A stretch of 64,000 nucleotides of DNA from Stomorhina lunata (Eukaryota > Arthropoda > Insecta > Diptera > Rhiniidae): NCBI GenBank assembly GCA_933228675.1, contig OW121743.1:92319998-92383997 (forward strand). Direction: 5' to 3'. The position numbers and the translations under genes are program-made. Shown in pieces: positions 24,696-36,660 of the stretch. Positions within the stretch are counted from its first letter, which is position 1, and each line of letters begins with the position of its first letter. The notes beneath the pieces were generated by a model. It was not told the DNA's origin and ran no database searches. It saw nothing but the letters and a program-made list of their open reading frames with translations.

Positions 24696-26519
24696 ATTTG
24701 ATAAATTTTCATAAAATAGCTACGACCATGTCCCAAAATAAATTATTTAGTACAAACTTGAATTGTACTCTTACAAATCCCTGAGGACAACATTAGCAAT
24801 GTAATGATGAATGTAAAAACATTGTGTTGCATGCAGCATTTTGCATTCGACATGGTTACAAAAACACGAAAATATGTACTATTTTCAACTTCTAATACTT
24901 TAACAGAAACTTAGATTTAGTAATGATGTTGATGGTGATGATTTGAAAGTTATTTGTCTAACAGAAACTAACACTATTTTATATTTATAACAATGGATTC
25001 AGCAAAAAATCGTGTAAATGTAAACATGACTTAGTTTTCCGAGACAATAGAAAATATGATGTAAAAATTATATGTTCCACATAATGCGACTTGTAAACAA
25101 TAATTGTATGACAATTCAAAATTCTATTATATAAAGATACTTTACACACACACACACACACTTATACATACATAAGATGGTGTAAAAGCATTATTAGGTG
25201 TTGGATAAAAAATGGACTCCTTGCTCGAATGCAGCTGAAATGACACAAATGTGTTCGGAATATTAAAATCTCCTTGCAATGATGAGAAATGCACAAAAAT
25301 GTTTTTTTGGTTTTTCGCGCCCATTTCAGTTACACAAAATTTCTTTTACTTCTTCATTTTTACGTTTAAATTTCTTAGAGTATTTCTAAAAGCGCAGGCG
25401 TCAAATGTAACTGTATATTTTGTTTATAAAGGACATTAACCTTTTCGTTTGAGGAGAGAAAGAGCCTCCACTTCTTAGGCAGGATACATAAACATTGTTT
25501 ATCCCATAAGTTGAAAGTCAAAAGCTAAAAAAATAACATCAATTGCATTTAAATATTTCCTTGTCAATAGTTTTTACATTTTCTATTTTCTAGCATTTAT
25601 TTGCTTAAGGTAATTCTATACATTTCTTGTTTTTTCTACTTAAAAAGTTAATCCTTTTTATCGTTTGTGTAAATACCAAGAAAAAAACTGCAATACAGAG
25701 AAGACAAATAAAAAGGGAAAAATGGGTGTGAACTGCATACAGCAAAAAGTGCGTTTTTCAACATAGAAAAAAATCAATAAAATGCGTCTTTAACATAAAT
25801 GAAAAAGCAACATTAAATATGTGAATTTTCCCCTCTTGATGATGTAAGAAAGAGACAAATGTATTTATTCAAGGAAAAGTAAGAGCATTTGAAAGCTTTC
25901 AGAAAGCTTTTTCTGTCAGTGATGAACATTAGCAAATGGTACGATTTAAAAAAAAACTAAAAAATTTGAAGGCTTTATATAAAAATGTTTTAATCTAAAA
26001 ATTTTTATTGGAAGAAATTAAAATTTTTCGAATGAAAAATACGATTCTTAAACCTCACCATTTCCGATTTTGATGAAATTTTTTATATGGACAAAAATTC
26101 AATAGTCCAATACATGCCTTAACACAAGGAAATAATGCAATTATACAAATGTACAATATTTCAGATAAGAGGTAAAGCTTTTTAAAGAATAGTTTTAAGA
26201 CCATTCTAGATCAATATTGCGCAATGTGCTTTAGTGAAATGTTTCTAGATAAAAACTTCTCGTTCTTAGCTAATAAAGAGATTTTTGACAAACTTTTCAT
26301 GCAAAGGCCGATTGACTTAAAAAATAGTAATTTTCCGATATGCAGATTTTGGTTAGAAAATTGGCGATAATATCGAAAACCAACGTAATTTTAAAGTTTT
26401 AAAATTTTTTTTTAATACAGAGATTAAAAAACGATAAAAGTTTTCAGTACATAATTCAGATACATTGGAATTTACAGACTTAAAATTTGGGAACGAAAAA
26501 AAAAAACAATTTTAATAAA
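24696..26519. other. Interval without recognisable genes; CA microsatellite
   Basis: (CA)n at 25145-25162. Two antiparallel 60-62-codon frames near 25142-25439 have no recognisable homology. No repeat family identified except array-like A+T runs near the right end. Confidence 0.45.
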
Positions 26520-26818
26520 AAATTGAGCTATATAAAATTTTTTCTACAGAAACATTTATAATATATTTTTCCATTTAAAATTATTTCCACCGAAAAATGT
26601 TGCATTTCAATTATTTCTATAGAAAAATGTTATATTTAAAAATTTTACTATCGAAAATTTCCCTATATAACGTTTTTTTATACTCTTTAAATAGAAAAAT
26701 TTTCCATATAAAATTTTTTGTTTAGAAGAATTTTCTAAATAAAAATTTTTTGTGTAGAAAAAATGTCCAAGTATTTTTGTATAGAAAAATTTTTAACATA
26801 CAATATTTTTTAAAAAAA
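26520..26818. repeat. Minisatellite array 2a (degenerate)
   Basis: ATAGAAAAATTTTCCATATAAAATTTTTTGT-type units of about 30 bp; same AnTn/CTATA-type design as the other arrays, strongly diverged. Confidence 0.7.
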
Positions 26819-26935
26819 TTATTATAAAGTTCTACTGTAGTGTATTGCACTAAGATCCCAATTTATTACAATTATTTATTATTGTAATAAATAGTTTTTT
26901 TTTGATAAAACCAAAAGATATTGGTTTTGTATAGA
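26819..26935 (-). repeat. Family C fragment in array 2
   Basis: AAGTTCTACTGTAGTGTATTGCACTAAG, ATCCCAATTTATTACAATTATTTATTATTG and TTGATAAAACCAAAAGATATTGGTTTTG match 28114-28220. The part containing the hammerhead-like core is missing. Confidence 0.65.
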
Positions 26936-27094
26936 AAAATTGTACATATGGGCAAATCCGAAAAACATTAAACCAAGGACAAAATTTTAAAACTGTCAAA
27001 GTCATGTATTATATTGATCCGTTAAAATATATAATGGATACAATTTTTGATTGCTCTCTTCGTGATTGACAGGGTTTATTTACTCTTTATTCAC

Positions 27095-27712
27095 TGTCTA
27101 TATCCACAGATTAAATTTAAGATATTAGGTGTTAAAAAAATATACAGTGGTGCAAATTTGATGCTTTTGAAATTTGATTTTTTTTTAAGTGAAAAACTTT
27201 AAATAAATATATGTATGTAGTCGTTTTGTAAAATATTAAATTGTGCCTAAAAATCGCATTTTAACCGCGAACATGAAAAGGAAGGAGATGAAATTCGGGA
27301 ACAAATAAAAACATTATTTTCACTGATTAACGAGTCCTTAAAATAAATATGAACTATGATTTTTTTTCTAATAAAAAACATTCAAGTAAAAACTGTAACG
27401 TCCGTCACATAGCGTCTGCAACATTTCATTTATGGATTTTTGGCGAAACTGGAAACTCTAAAATATTTCATAAAAGCTGTTTTGTAATTCTCTAATTTTC
27501 TTCTATCTTTAATGTATTAAAATTTTTTTTTATTACTATGACCGATTTAATGAAAATTACAGAAACACGTGTTGAAAAAAATGTCACTTCCAATTTATGT
27601 AGCGTCCGTCACAGCATTTTTAAAGTTATATAAATTAACAAATGTCATTCCATAGCACAATCGATGGGCTAATATCCTAAAAATGAGACTCATTTAAGTA
27701 CAACAAAATCCG
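27095..27712 (-). repeat. Dispersed repeat E, inverted copy
   Basis: Reverse complement of 13930-14660: TATCCACAGATTAAATTTAAGATATTA, GCAAATTTGATGCTTTTG, TAACGTCCGTCACATAGCGTC (27396), GTAGCGTCCGTCACAG (27599), and CATTTAAGTACAACAAAATCC at the end. Flanked on both sides by array 2 sequence. Confidence 0.65.
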
Positions 27713-27719
27713 TACATAT

Positions 27720-28113
27720 GTATCCACCCATATACAATTTGCCCATATACAATTTGTTGTTTAGAAAAATTTTGGACATACAACTTTTTTATATAGAAAA
27801 AGCTTCCATGTATTCCATATTTTTTGTATCGAAAATTTCCCTATATAAAGTTTTTTGTAAAGAATTTTTCATATATAACTTTTTGAATAGAAAAATTTTC
27901 CATATAAAATTGTTTAGAACAATTTTATACATAAAATTTTTTGTATAGAAAAAATTTCCATATATTTAATATTTTTGTATAGAAAAATTTTCAGCATAAA
28001 ATTTTTTTGTATGGAAAAACTTTACATATACAATTTTTTTTTATAGAAAATTTTTCATATACAATTTTTTTTATAGAAAATTTTCCATATAAAATTTTTT
28101 GTATAAAAAATTT
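27720..28113. repeat. Minisatellite array 2b (degenerate)
   Basis: About 30-bp units of TTTTTGTATAGAAAAATTTTCCATATAAAAT type. Open frames across it are by-products of repeats lacking stops. Confidence 0.75.
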
Positions 28114-28345
28114 TCCGTAAAAAGTTTTACTGTAGTGTATTGCACTAAGAATCCCAATTTATTACAATTATTTATTATTGTAATAGTTTTTTGACAAAAC
28201 CAAAAAATGTTGGTTTTGACGCGTTTCGATGGTTGGTTAGGCCATCTCATCAGGAGGATTATCCCTAATTCTAGACAGAGCGAAAACCACACATTATGTA
28301 TAATTTGAGGGACTGAATAAATACGAATTATTATTATTATGTCCA
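28114..28345 (-). repeat. Family C repeat with hammerhead-like motif
   Basis: Minus-strand order: GAATAAATACG-like start is diverged, then TCTAGAATTAGGGATAATCCTC, the motif, CAAAACCAACATTTTTTGGTTTTG, an ATAATAAATAATTG block and CTTAGTGCAATACACTACAGTAAAAC. See the separate entry for the motif at 28214-28258. Embedded in array 2. Confidence 0.7.
28218..28253 (-). ncRNA. Hammerhead-ribozyme-like core in family C
   Basis: Minus strand reads CTGATGA, then stem II GATGG..CCATC (perfect 5-bp complement, loop CTAACCAA plus flank), then GAAA, then CGCGTC. CUGAUGA, a stem closed by G-C, GAAA, and a 3' GUC are the conserved hammerhead core elements (established knowledge). Stem III would be minimal (AC/GU). 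Stem I does not pair in this copy (CCTC against AAAA), though CCTT (10.9-kb copy) and AAGG (43.4-kb copy) would pair in an ancestral consensus. Present copy probably inactive. Confidence 0.4.
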
Positions 28346-28429
28346 ACAAATATCAACATAAAGCGAAGATTATCATCCGAACAGAAAAACACAAACATTT
28401 TTCATTTTTCCATTGACATTTCTAGTATA

Positions 28430-28575
28430 GAAAAATTTTCAAAATAAAATTTTTTTTACAGAAGAATTTAAATTTTTAAAATTTTTTGTATAGAAAAATT
28501 TTTAATATAAATGTTTTTTTTTTCATTTAGAAAAATATTCAATATGAAATTTGTTTTGTAAAAAATGTTCAATGA
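28430..28575. repeat. Minisatellite array 2c (degenerate tail)
   Basis: Further ATAGAAAAATTTTCAAAATAAAATTTTTT-type units to the right of the family C insertion. Confidence 0.6.
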
Positions 28576-29068
28576 GTATTTTCTTAATATTCGGCAATAT
28601 TTATGACATTTTTTTTTTGACAATTCCGATTATGCCGATTTTTTTTTTAAATATGCCGATTTTTTACTAACAATTTCTGGCAGTCCAGGTTATAAGTGAC
28701 ATCACATTCATGCCTTGTGTCATTTGGTCTCAGTTTGCCATCTAAAACTGTTTGAAGCAATATACACTTTTTTGAACGATTTTCAAAATCTTCATAAAAT
28801 TTTAGCTGAAAAGTCGATTTACGCTGTAATTTTTGGGATTTCCACGAAAAACCGGTATTTTGAAAAATTTTCGTTCAAGTTTTGGTAATTTTCAACTGCC
28901 GTATATGGACTATATTATTATATATTATAGTCCATATTATTATATATATCAATGAAAAAATATATCCAACGATGGGGAACTGTAAGATTCCTTAAAGCTG
29001 CCGAAAATATGCAAAAATAAAATTAAAAAGTGGCGAAAACGTGTATAAATTTTGGAAGCCATTAAGTA
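28576..29068. other. Interval without recognisable genes
   Basis: A short palindromic TATAGTCCATATTATTATATATTATAGTCC stretch near 28910-28945; otherwise no coding or known repeat sequence. Confidence 0.4.
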
Positions 29069-29070
29069 TA

Positions 29071-29950
29071 GGGTGGTTAAATTTCAAGGGCCGATGTTGA
29101 TTTTGAATAAAACACAAACTATTTAGGAAATTATTGTAATTTTATTTTATTATGATGTATTGGTATTACTCAATTATGTATGGAAAAAAATATCGGCCAA
29201 ATGGGCGCCGCGACCACAGCAACACACCTCCATCCGATGGCCCAAATTTACGATGACCCTGAGGCATAATGGAGGTTCTATTCCGTTAATGTGATGGAAT
29301 ATTGACATACACCTTTTCTTTAAAATAACCTCAAAGAAAAAAGTCCAACGGTGTCAAATCACATGATCTTGGCGGCGAATTGACATCGCCATTACGTGAG
29401 ATAACACGGCCATTGAATTTGTTGCGCAAAAGAGCCATTGTTTCGTTAGCTGTGTGGCAAGTGGCACCGTCCTGCTGAAACCACATATCGTCCACATCCA
29501 TATCTTCCAATTTGGGCCATAAAAAGTTCGTTATCATCTCACGATAGCGAACACCATTCACAGTAACTGCCTGACCGGCCTCAGCTACACTATTGCGAAC
29601 AGCAGCAATATTTTCTGCAGTACGAGCTGTACGAGCATGCACTGGTGTTCTCACATCTTCTACAGACCCGGTTTGCTCGAATCTTTCCACGATTTTTGCG
29701 ATTGTACGCACATTTGGACGATCAAATTGACCAAAAAAATCACGAAGTGCACGATATGCATTTTGATTTGAACGCCCATTTTCATTATAAGTCTGGATAA
29801 CTTTAACACGTTGTTGGATTGTGTATCTCTCCATGGTTCAAATTGAGTAAGTCTGAAATAGAGAAATGTCAAATAAAATTTGGAAAAAAACTTGGCGTTT
29901 AGGTGTGGTTCACATTCAACATTGGCCCTTACAATTTAACCACCCTTTAG
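29071..29950 (-). mobile_element. DD41D mariner, deletion derivative with both inverted ends
   Basis: Ends GGGTGGTTAAATTTCAAGGGCCGATGTTGA (left) and the inverted AATGTTGAATGTG../CATTGGCCCTTACAATTTAACCACCC (right) are ~30-bp imperfect inverted repeats; TA lies beside both ends. About 880 bp, short for a full mariner (~1.3 kb) because the centre of the transposase gene is deleted. Mobilisable in principle by an intact relative. Confidence 0.85.
29331..29834 (-). pseudogene. DD41D (rosa-like) mariner transposase with internal in-frame deletion
   Basis: Begins MERYTIQQRVKVIQTY and shows the N-terminal helix-turn-helix region typical of insect mariners. At about residue 85 (AAVRNSVAE) it jumps, still in frame, to the region just before the second catalytic Asp, so the first Asp block (FSDEAHF in the 8.8-kb copy) is gone. 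The second Asp is in WFQQDGATCHTA; the third, in CDLTPLD, lies 41 residues later, defining DD41D. The frame ends where the usual FFLWG reads FFL-stop: TGG has become TGA. Post-stop sequence (GYFKEKVYVN) still matches the family for a short way. Cannot be catalytic. Confidence 0.88.
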
Positions 29951-29954
29951 TATT

Positions 29955-32135
29955 AGAAGTAACGAACGTAAAATTTAGAAGGCAATAGATTGAACCCCCA
30001 AGTGTGGTATCTATTTCGTAGAACAATGACTTGGGTTCAAATGTTAAAACGAATGAAGAAGACAGAATATAAACAAAAACGTGATTTTTTACGTTTTTTT
30101 AATTTGCATGCCAATTACGCTAAGAAGTGCAAACTTGCGCAACTAAGATTTTGTGTTTAATATACCTCAAGTCTTGGGAGTTCAAATCTGTAGTTAGATT
30201 TTCCGAACTCCCCAAAGTACAAAAATTATTCGAGTTGAAAATCGGTTTCAAAAGAATTAAAACTCCTTGATTTTTGCCCATATACAAAAATTGTTTATCC
30301 ATATTAAACCACTGTGCCTCATCTACATTTATTTGTACAATTTGGAAAAGGAAAAATGGAAAAAGCTTTAAGAACTCTTCACAAAGTTTTTCCCCATCAA
30401 AAGGGGAATTTTTTCTAGTTATAACCATCTCTTTTTATCTTACAATCCACTTATAATTACACTTTTGGAAAGCTTTGTAATAAAAGCTTTTACTAATATG
30501 CTCTCTGCAACATTTATTTCCATCTCTATTCTCTTTTAAAGTTCTCAAATCTGAACCTATTAAAAAAAAAAACAAGGATGCTGGAAGATTAATTTTAAAG
30601 CTTTTATTTACAGACTCCCTAAAACTTTTTTATCTGAAACTCTTCAGTTATCCGCAAAGTTCCTGGTTTTTCAATTAAACGTTTTTCATAGTAAACTTTT
30701 TCTGGCGCGCAGGTTATTTTATCCAAACCACAATTTCTGGTTTCTTAAATCTGTGTATCTTTCGGAAAGGATATAAAATATTTAGAAGTATGTATGTGTA
30801 AGTAAATATTGTGTATTTGTAGAGGAGTAGTAGGAGCTGTTGTGAGTATGTGCGATAATAAAAGTAAGTACCTTTTTAATTTTTGGGTTGGTCCCATTCG
30901 TCCTGTTAGCATTTAAAGATGTGTACAAATACGCTTGTATGTATCTTTTGTTTTCTCAGTTATTTGTGTTCAGCACCTTTTTCTAACATCTTCAACACTT
31001 TATGGGAATCTTGTTCCTTCTAACCAATTCCTTATGCTGTTATTTATGTCTTAAAAAAATGAAGTTTTTTTTTGGCTTTTCTATTGTAATCTATTGTCAT
31101 ATATACTTAGTCGTTGTTATTATTTTAATATGTATTTACATGAACTACTTCTTATAATTTATACACTTTTCTTTTAGATAAGTACTTTTTTTATTATATA
31201 AATTTTTCTTTATATTTTGTAGTTAGTAGAGTATGTGTGTATTTGTTGTTTTCTCAAGTAGTTTTTACTGCTGCTACTTCTTGATGTCGTTATTGTTGTT
31301 ATTCTTCGTCTACGGGTCTGGTACTTAACGCCCATTTAACCCATTTTCATTTTGAAATAGTTTTATATACTTACAAATACCTATACACACTTACATAGGT
31401 AAACAGGTACATACATCCATGCATACACACATTTATATATAAATATGTAAGTACATATTTTTTCCTTCTTTGTATGTATACAATTTTTGCTCATTAATTG
31501 CATCCTTTTACGGGCTTTAAATAAGAAATGTAGAAATTGTATGCCAAGTCTTTATATGTTTGCCTTACCTTATACCTTATTCTGACCACAACCATTTAAT
31601 GACATCTTGGGCATTTTTAATTTGGAAGAAAATTAAATAAATAAAATATACATATTTAAGGAATTAAATCTCAGTTGAGGATTTTTGAGGCAGAAGAATA
31701 TTTTAACTAATCGTTTTTTGCTTCTTTGTAACTTTGTTTTGCACATTTGGGACATTTAATTAAAAGATTTTGAATAATATCCAAAAAAATGTTAACATAT
31801 TATTGAACTTTCATTTGGGATTCTTTAAAGTATATGAATAAATTATTAGCTTAGGACATATTCGCTATAGCATTTTAATTTTTGACGCATTTAAGTGACT
31901 TTTTTGCAGAAAGGCTTGTATGAAAGCTATTGTTGAATATAGACCGATTTAAAATTTATTACATTAATTTCTTGTTGTGCAAATTTTATCAAACAATCTT
32001 TGAAATTGTAAGCTTATCCAGACAATGTTAAATCAAACCGGAGAGTAATTCTATGATTCGAAGTCGATCAATATTCTTAAAGGATAATCTCAGACAAATA
32101 ACACAGTGCAACAAGTGTTTCTGGATTAAGAACTG
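29955..32135. other. Interval without confident genes
   Basis: An antisense frame at 30120-30428 (102 codons, minus) is unrecognised. 31860-32000 has a decayed reverse family A/B unit (CTTGTATGAAAGCTATTG..AATATAGACCGATTT). 31380-31470 is a (CATA)-rich stretch. No splice-flanked exon recognised. Confidence 0.4.
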
Positions 32136-32139
32136 ATAG

Positions 32140-33350
32140 TCGGGTGTGGTGATGTAGGGATGTTGGATACCAAGCAACGGTTTTGATCGGTTTTAACTTG
32201 GTAAGCCCAGACTTATCTTGGTCTATCCCTCATCTCAACTGTGTACACTGACCTCCTCGCGATATCACCGGGTAAGATATGTTAACACTCGTTAAAGAGT
32301 AAGCAAACAACTGCTGCGAGTTCTAACATGCGAACTATAAAAATAAAGGTTAGAAACCCACTCCTTGAAAAAAACTCCTTCTACGAAAAATCAAAACATT
32401 AGAACAAAGACGAAACACCACAAACGAATAAAGGATCATGATTTAAGGATCAGCACCTGGAACATACAAAATCTATACAGAGGAGGTGCCCTGATTCATT
32501 TTTTGAATGTACTCGTTAAATACAAATGTTATGTGACCTCTGTCCAGGAGATAATATAGAATGACCACGGCGTCACCTGTATTAGAGTAAGCATGAGTTT
32601 GGATGCGGTTTCATGGTAAGTAGAAGAATGCGAAGTTTTGTTTCCAGGTTCACCCCAGTAAATAATAGGTTTGCGACAATACTCGTCAAAACTAAGTGCT
32701 TTAATCTCGCCCAGATTTGTGCACACACTCCCACAGGAGAAAAAGACGACGATGTAAAATGAACTTCTAATGATAGGCTTGAATAAGTTTATGATAACTG
32801 TCCCAGTCATAACGTTAAAATAATCCTTGGCGATTTTAATGCAAAGCTTGATCGAGAAAGTGGTTTCGTGCCTATTGTTGGTAAGTTCTGCCTTTATAAC
32901 GTAACGGCCAACAATGGCATTAGGTTAATATCCTATGCAGCGGCTCGCAATAGGGTAGTGAGTAGCACCAGGCTTCCACATCTTGACATTCACAAAGCAA
33001 CATGGGTGTCCCCAGATCAAATGACAAAAAATCAGATAGGCCATGTTGTAGTTGACGCAAGACACGCCTCAAGTGTATTGGATATACATTCTATACCTAG
33101 AGCCAATATGAACTCGGATCATTAACTTGTAGCAGCCAAGGTAAGAATACGCTTGAGTGTGTCTCGAAATATATAGTCGGAAGCGCAAAGGAGGTTTAAT
33201 ATCCAAAAACTAAAAACTCAGTAAATAGCCGAGAAAATATTGCTCTTTCCATCGGTATTAACGCACAGTGGCAGCATATTGCCAACTTTATAAATAATTC
33301 TAAAATATGCTCGGCCTTTGACCTAAACAGGTTGTAATATAGTCCATTTA
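32140..33350 (+). pseudogene. LINE relic: 5' region and endonuclease domain
   Basis: DHDLRISTWNIQNLYRGGAL (from ~32447) is the start of an apurinic-type endonuclease as found in many insect non-LTR elements (S/TWNVxxLxxxG). Frame breaks follow. From 32825, ILGDFNAKLDRESG, then NNGIRLISYAAARN, DIHKATWVSPDQ, NQIGHVVVDARH and NMNSDH give the rest of the domain in order (catalytic GDFN, and the SDH triad at the end). Multiple frameshifts and stops. The clade (RTE-, Jockey- or related) is unresolved. The more GC-balanced stretch from 32140 may be its 5' UTR. The reverse transcriptase that should follow is replaced by a mariner fragment. Confidence 0.8.
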
Positions 33351-33357
33351 AATAAGT

Positions 33358-33560
33358 AATTGGATGATATAGACTTGGAGGACATGTAGTTCCAACAAGA
33401 CAATGCCACTAGCCACTTAGTGAGTGTCACAATCAATTTATTGAAAACTAAGTTATCTCCATTCGTTCATTCGATTGGGCGCCTCGGTCGCTCGATTTGA
33501 CGCCGTTAGACTATTTCCTATCGAGCTACGTCAAGTTTATTGTCTATGCCAAGAAGACAG
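33358..33560 (+). pseudogene. DD41D mariner transposase fragment
   Basis: LDDIDLEDM-stop-FQQDNATSHL corresponds to the second-Asp region (WFQQDGATCHTA), followed by LLKTKLS and, with frameshifts, APRSLDLTPLDYFLSS-like sequence around 33480-33525 in which TTTGACGCCGTTAGACTATTTCC can be read. About 65 codons survive. Same family as 29331-29834, different copy. Confidence 0.65.
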
Positions 33561-33689
33561 GGCACGTTGCATTTACATACACATACATTCATGTTATTTA
33601 CTTACATATGTGAACACTGTTACTATTCTATAAATAGCATCAAACCAAAAAGTCTTATTCTTCTCTACATGCCAACGGCAAGTGAAAAG

Positions 33690-34345
33690 ATCGAGCAAAA
33701 CAAGTAATAGGAGAATACACAATCACTTAAACGTTGCGATGTTCGATCAAACTCAATGAGTTAAATTGATGATTATCTCTGCAATTTGATAACTCGACTG
33801 TGGTCGAGGGCGCTAAGTGCTCGGTCGAAACCGTCAAATATTGGGTTGATTATGTATGGAAATCGAGTTCCAACTTAATTCGCTTGAATGTTCAGTTAAA
33901 TAGATGATCTTAACTACTGACATTGACAACACTGAGTGACACAGTGTGCTAGCAAAGTCCGTCACATAATTTTTTTTAAGTATTCCTACTTATCTTTATG
34001 ACATGAACCTAAGCCCGAATGGAACTAATAACTTGAAGTAGGAAGCCGATACCACCATAAGCCGATGATCTTATTTTAATTTTCGTAAATACCACGATCA
34101 TTTATAAAGCTCGTGAAAATGAGTATTAAAATCATTTAGTTGGAATTTGGATATTAACAGTTGGTGCTGCTATGTTAAAGAAAAGACAAAAACAAAACAG
34201 GCAAGACAGAAATCAAAATCCAATTTATAGGAACAAAATACATGGATCGAGAGAACAACGAAAAATAATCTCGAACATTGTTGCCACTACACTATTATTT
34301 TTGCAAACATTGGGAATATTTTTGTAAATATTGGGAATATTTTTC
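33690..34345 (+). repeat. Composite repeat H, 5' flank of minisatellite array 3
   Basis: 33785-33825 (CTCGACTGTGGTCGAGGGCGCTAAGTGCT) is the reverse complement of the centre of palindrome D at 54090-54130. 33860-34060 matches 17150-17430. 34060-34345 (CACGATCATTTATAAAGCTCGTG, AATTTGGATATTAACAG, AACAAAATACATGGATCGAGAGAAC, TTGCAAACATTG) is the reverse complement of 56365-56625. The block therefore belongs to a longer mobile or duplicated unit that includes the array. Confidence 0.7.
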
Positions 34346-35907
34346 AAAACAGAAATAAATTCTAATATTAAATAATTTTAGATTTTTATATTTTTTAGAA
34401 ACATTTTTGATAAAAAAATTTTAAATAGAATAATTTTTTATAAGAAAATTTCTATAGAAACATTTTTGATAAAAAATTTTCTATAGCAAAATTTTTGATA
34501 AAAAAATTTTCTGTAGAAAAACTTTTGATAAAAAAAATTTATATAAAAAAATTTTGGGAATTGGGAATATTTTTGTAAATATTGGGAATATTTTTGTAAA
34601 TATTGGGAATATTTTTCAAAATAGAAAGGAATTATAATATTAAACAATTTTAGATTTTTACATTTTTTAGAAAAATTTTCTATAGAATGATTTTAGATAA
34701 AAAAATTTTCTATAAAAAAATTTTTGATTAAAAATTTTTTATAGAAAAATTTATGATAAGAAAATTTTCTATAGAAAAATTTTTGATAAAAAAAAAATTT
34801 TCTATAGAAAAATTTTTGATAAAAAAATTTCCTATACAAAAATTTTTGACTAAAAATTTTTTATAGACAAATTTTTGATAAAAAAATTTTCTATAAAAAA
34901 ATTTTTGATAAAAAAATTTTCTATAGAAAAATTTCTGATAAAAAAATTTTCTATAGAAAACTTTTTGATAAAAAATTTTTCTATAGAAAAATTTTTGATA
35001 AAAAAATTTTCTATAACAAAATTTTTGATTAAAAATTTTTCTACAGAAAAATTTTTGATAAAAAAATTTTCTATAGAAAAATTTTTGATAAAAAAATTTT
35101 CTATAGAAAAATTTTTGATAAAAAAATTTTCTATTGAAGAATTTTTGATAAAAAAATTTTCTATAGAAAAATTTTTGATAAAAAAATTTTCTATAGAAAA
35201 ATTTTTGATAAAAAAAAATTCTATAGAAAAATTTTTGATAAAAAATTTTCTATAGAAAAATTTTTCATACAAATGTTTTCTATAGAAAAATTTTTCATGA
35301 AAAAAGGGAAATTTTTGATAAAAAAATTTTCTATAACAAAATTTTTGATTAAAAAAATTTTTGATAAAAGAAATTTCTATAGAAATATTTTCTGTAGAAA
35401 CATTTTTAATAAAAAAAATTTTCTATAGAAAAATTTTTGATAAAAAAATTTTCTATAGAAAAATTTTGATAAAAAAATTTTCTATTGAAGAATTTTTGAT
35501 AAAAAAATTTTCTATAGAAAAATTTTTGATAAAAATATTTTCTGTAAAAAAATTTTTGATAAAAAAAATTCTATAGAAAAATTTTTGATATAAAAATTTT
35601 CTATAACAAAATTTTTGATTAAAAATTTTTTATTTTTGTTAAAAAAAAATTCTATAGCAAAATTTTTGATAAAAAAATTTTCTATAACAAAATTTTTGAT
35701 TAAAAATTTTTGATAAAAAAAATTTGCTGTAAAAAAATTTGTGATAAAAAAATTTTCTATAGAAAAATTTTTGACAAAAAAATTTTCTGTAAAAAAAATT
35801 GTGATAAAAAAATTTTCTATGCAAAAATGAAAGAAAGATTTATTTTAAAACTTGGTACAGGTGCAGCCGTATATTTGTTAAAAAGGTTTATCAAATATTT
35901 AATTAAA

Positions 35908-35992
35908 AAGTTTTACTGTATTATATTGCAATAAGATGCCAATTTATTACAATTATTTTATATTGTAATAAATAGTTTTTTGATAAAACCAA
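35908..35992 (-). repeat. Family C fragment inside array 3
   Basis: AAGTTTTACTGTATTATATTGCAATAAGATGCC, AATTTATTACAATTATTTTATATTGTAATAAATAG and TTTTTTGATAAAACCAA correspond to 28114-28205. No ribozyme-like core. Confidence 0.6.
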
Positions 35993-36359
35993 TAAATTTT
36001 TCTTCTGGAAAATTATTCATAAAAAAATTTGGTATTGAAAAATTTTTCATAAAAAAATTTTTTAATTTTTGATAAAAAAAATTTTCTATAGAAAAATTTT
36101 TAATAAAAAAATTTTCTATATAAAAATTTTTGATAAAAAAATTTTCTTTAGAAAAATTTTTGATAAAAAAATTTTCTTTAGAAAAATTTTTGATAAAAAA
36201 ATTTCTAAAGAAAACAGTTTAATAAAAAAATTTTCTATAGAAAAATTTTTAATAAAAAAATTTTCTATAGAAAAATTTTTAATAAAAAAATATTCTATAG
36301 ATAAAATTTTAATAAAAAAATTTTTTATAGAAATATTTTTAATAAAAAAATTTTGAAAA

Positions 36360-36575
36360 ATAAGGTTTAATCAGGCTTGAGTTCATTTAATTTTCGAATT
36401 ATTTATTTTGAAAATTTTAAAAGTAATTTTTCAAAAAAAATTTTTTCATTTTTTCTCCACAATTACTTTTCAAATTTTCAAAATTTATAATTTGAAAATT
36501 AAATGAGCTCAGGCCTGATTAAACCTAATTTTTCAATTAATTCTAAAGTTCGAATAATTAATTCCAAAAAAAAAA
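36360..36575. mobile_element. Palindromic element D, short-centre copy inside array 3
   Basis: Left arm AGGTTTAATCAGGCTTGAGTTCATTTAATTTTCG and right arm TTTGAAAATTAAATGAGCTCAGGCCTGATTAAACC are inverted. The central GCGG..GTCGAG sequence of the 54-kb copy is missing, leaving a hairpin of about 200 bp. Confidence 0.75.
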
Positions 36576-36660
36576 TTTCTATAGAAAAATTTTTAATAAA
36601 AAAAATTTCTTTAGAAAAATTAAAAAAAAAATTCCATAGAAATAATTTTTGATAAAAATA

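Larger units (their letters stand above)
34380..36660 (+). repeat. Minisatellite array 3 (30-bp unit)
   Basis: Unit GATAAAAAAATTTTCTATAGAAAAATTTTT, exactly 30 bp in the best part (34870-35270). Because 30 is divisible by three and the unit lacks stops in several frames, long open frames (up to 140 codons) arise on both strands; they are not genes. The unit is the reverse complement of that in array 4 (53.7-56.3 kb). Interrupted by family C (35908-35992) and palindrome D (36360-36575). Confidence 0.95.

Noticed and set aside
21715..28575. CRISPR-like repeat array
   Set aside because: Repeats are contiguous and diverged with no unique spacers; eukaryotic minisatellite.
30120..30428. 102-codon minus-strand frame
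   Set aside because: No recognisable domain, and an overlapping frame is open on the other strand; chance is likely.
34850..36356. Repeated FSIEKFLIKK-type frames
   Set aside because: Again a by-product of the 30-bp array, open on both strands with no gene context.
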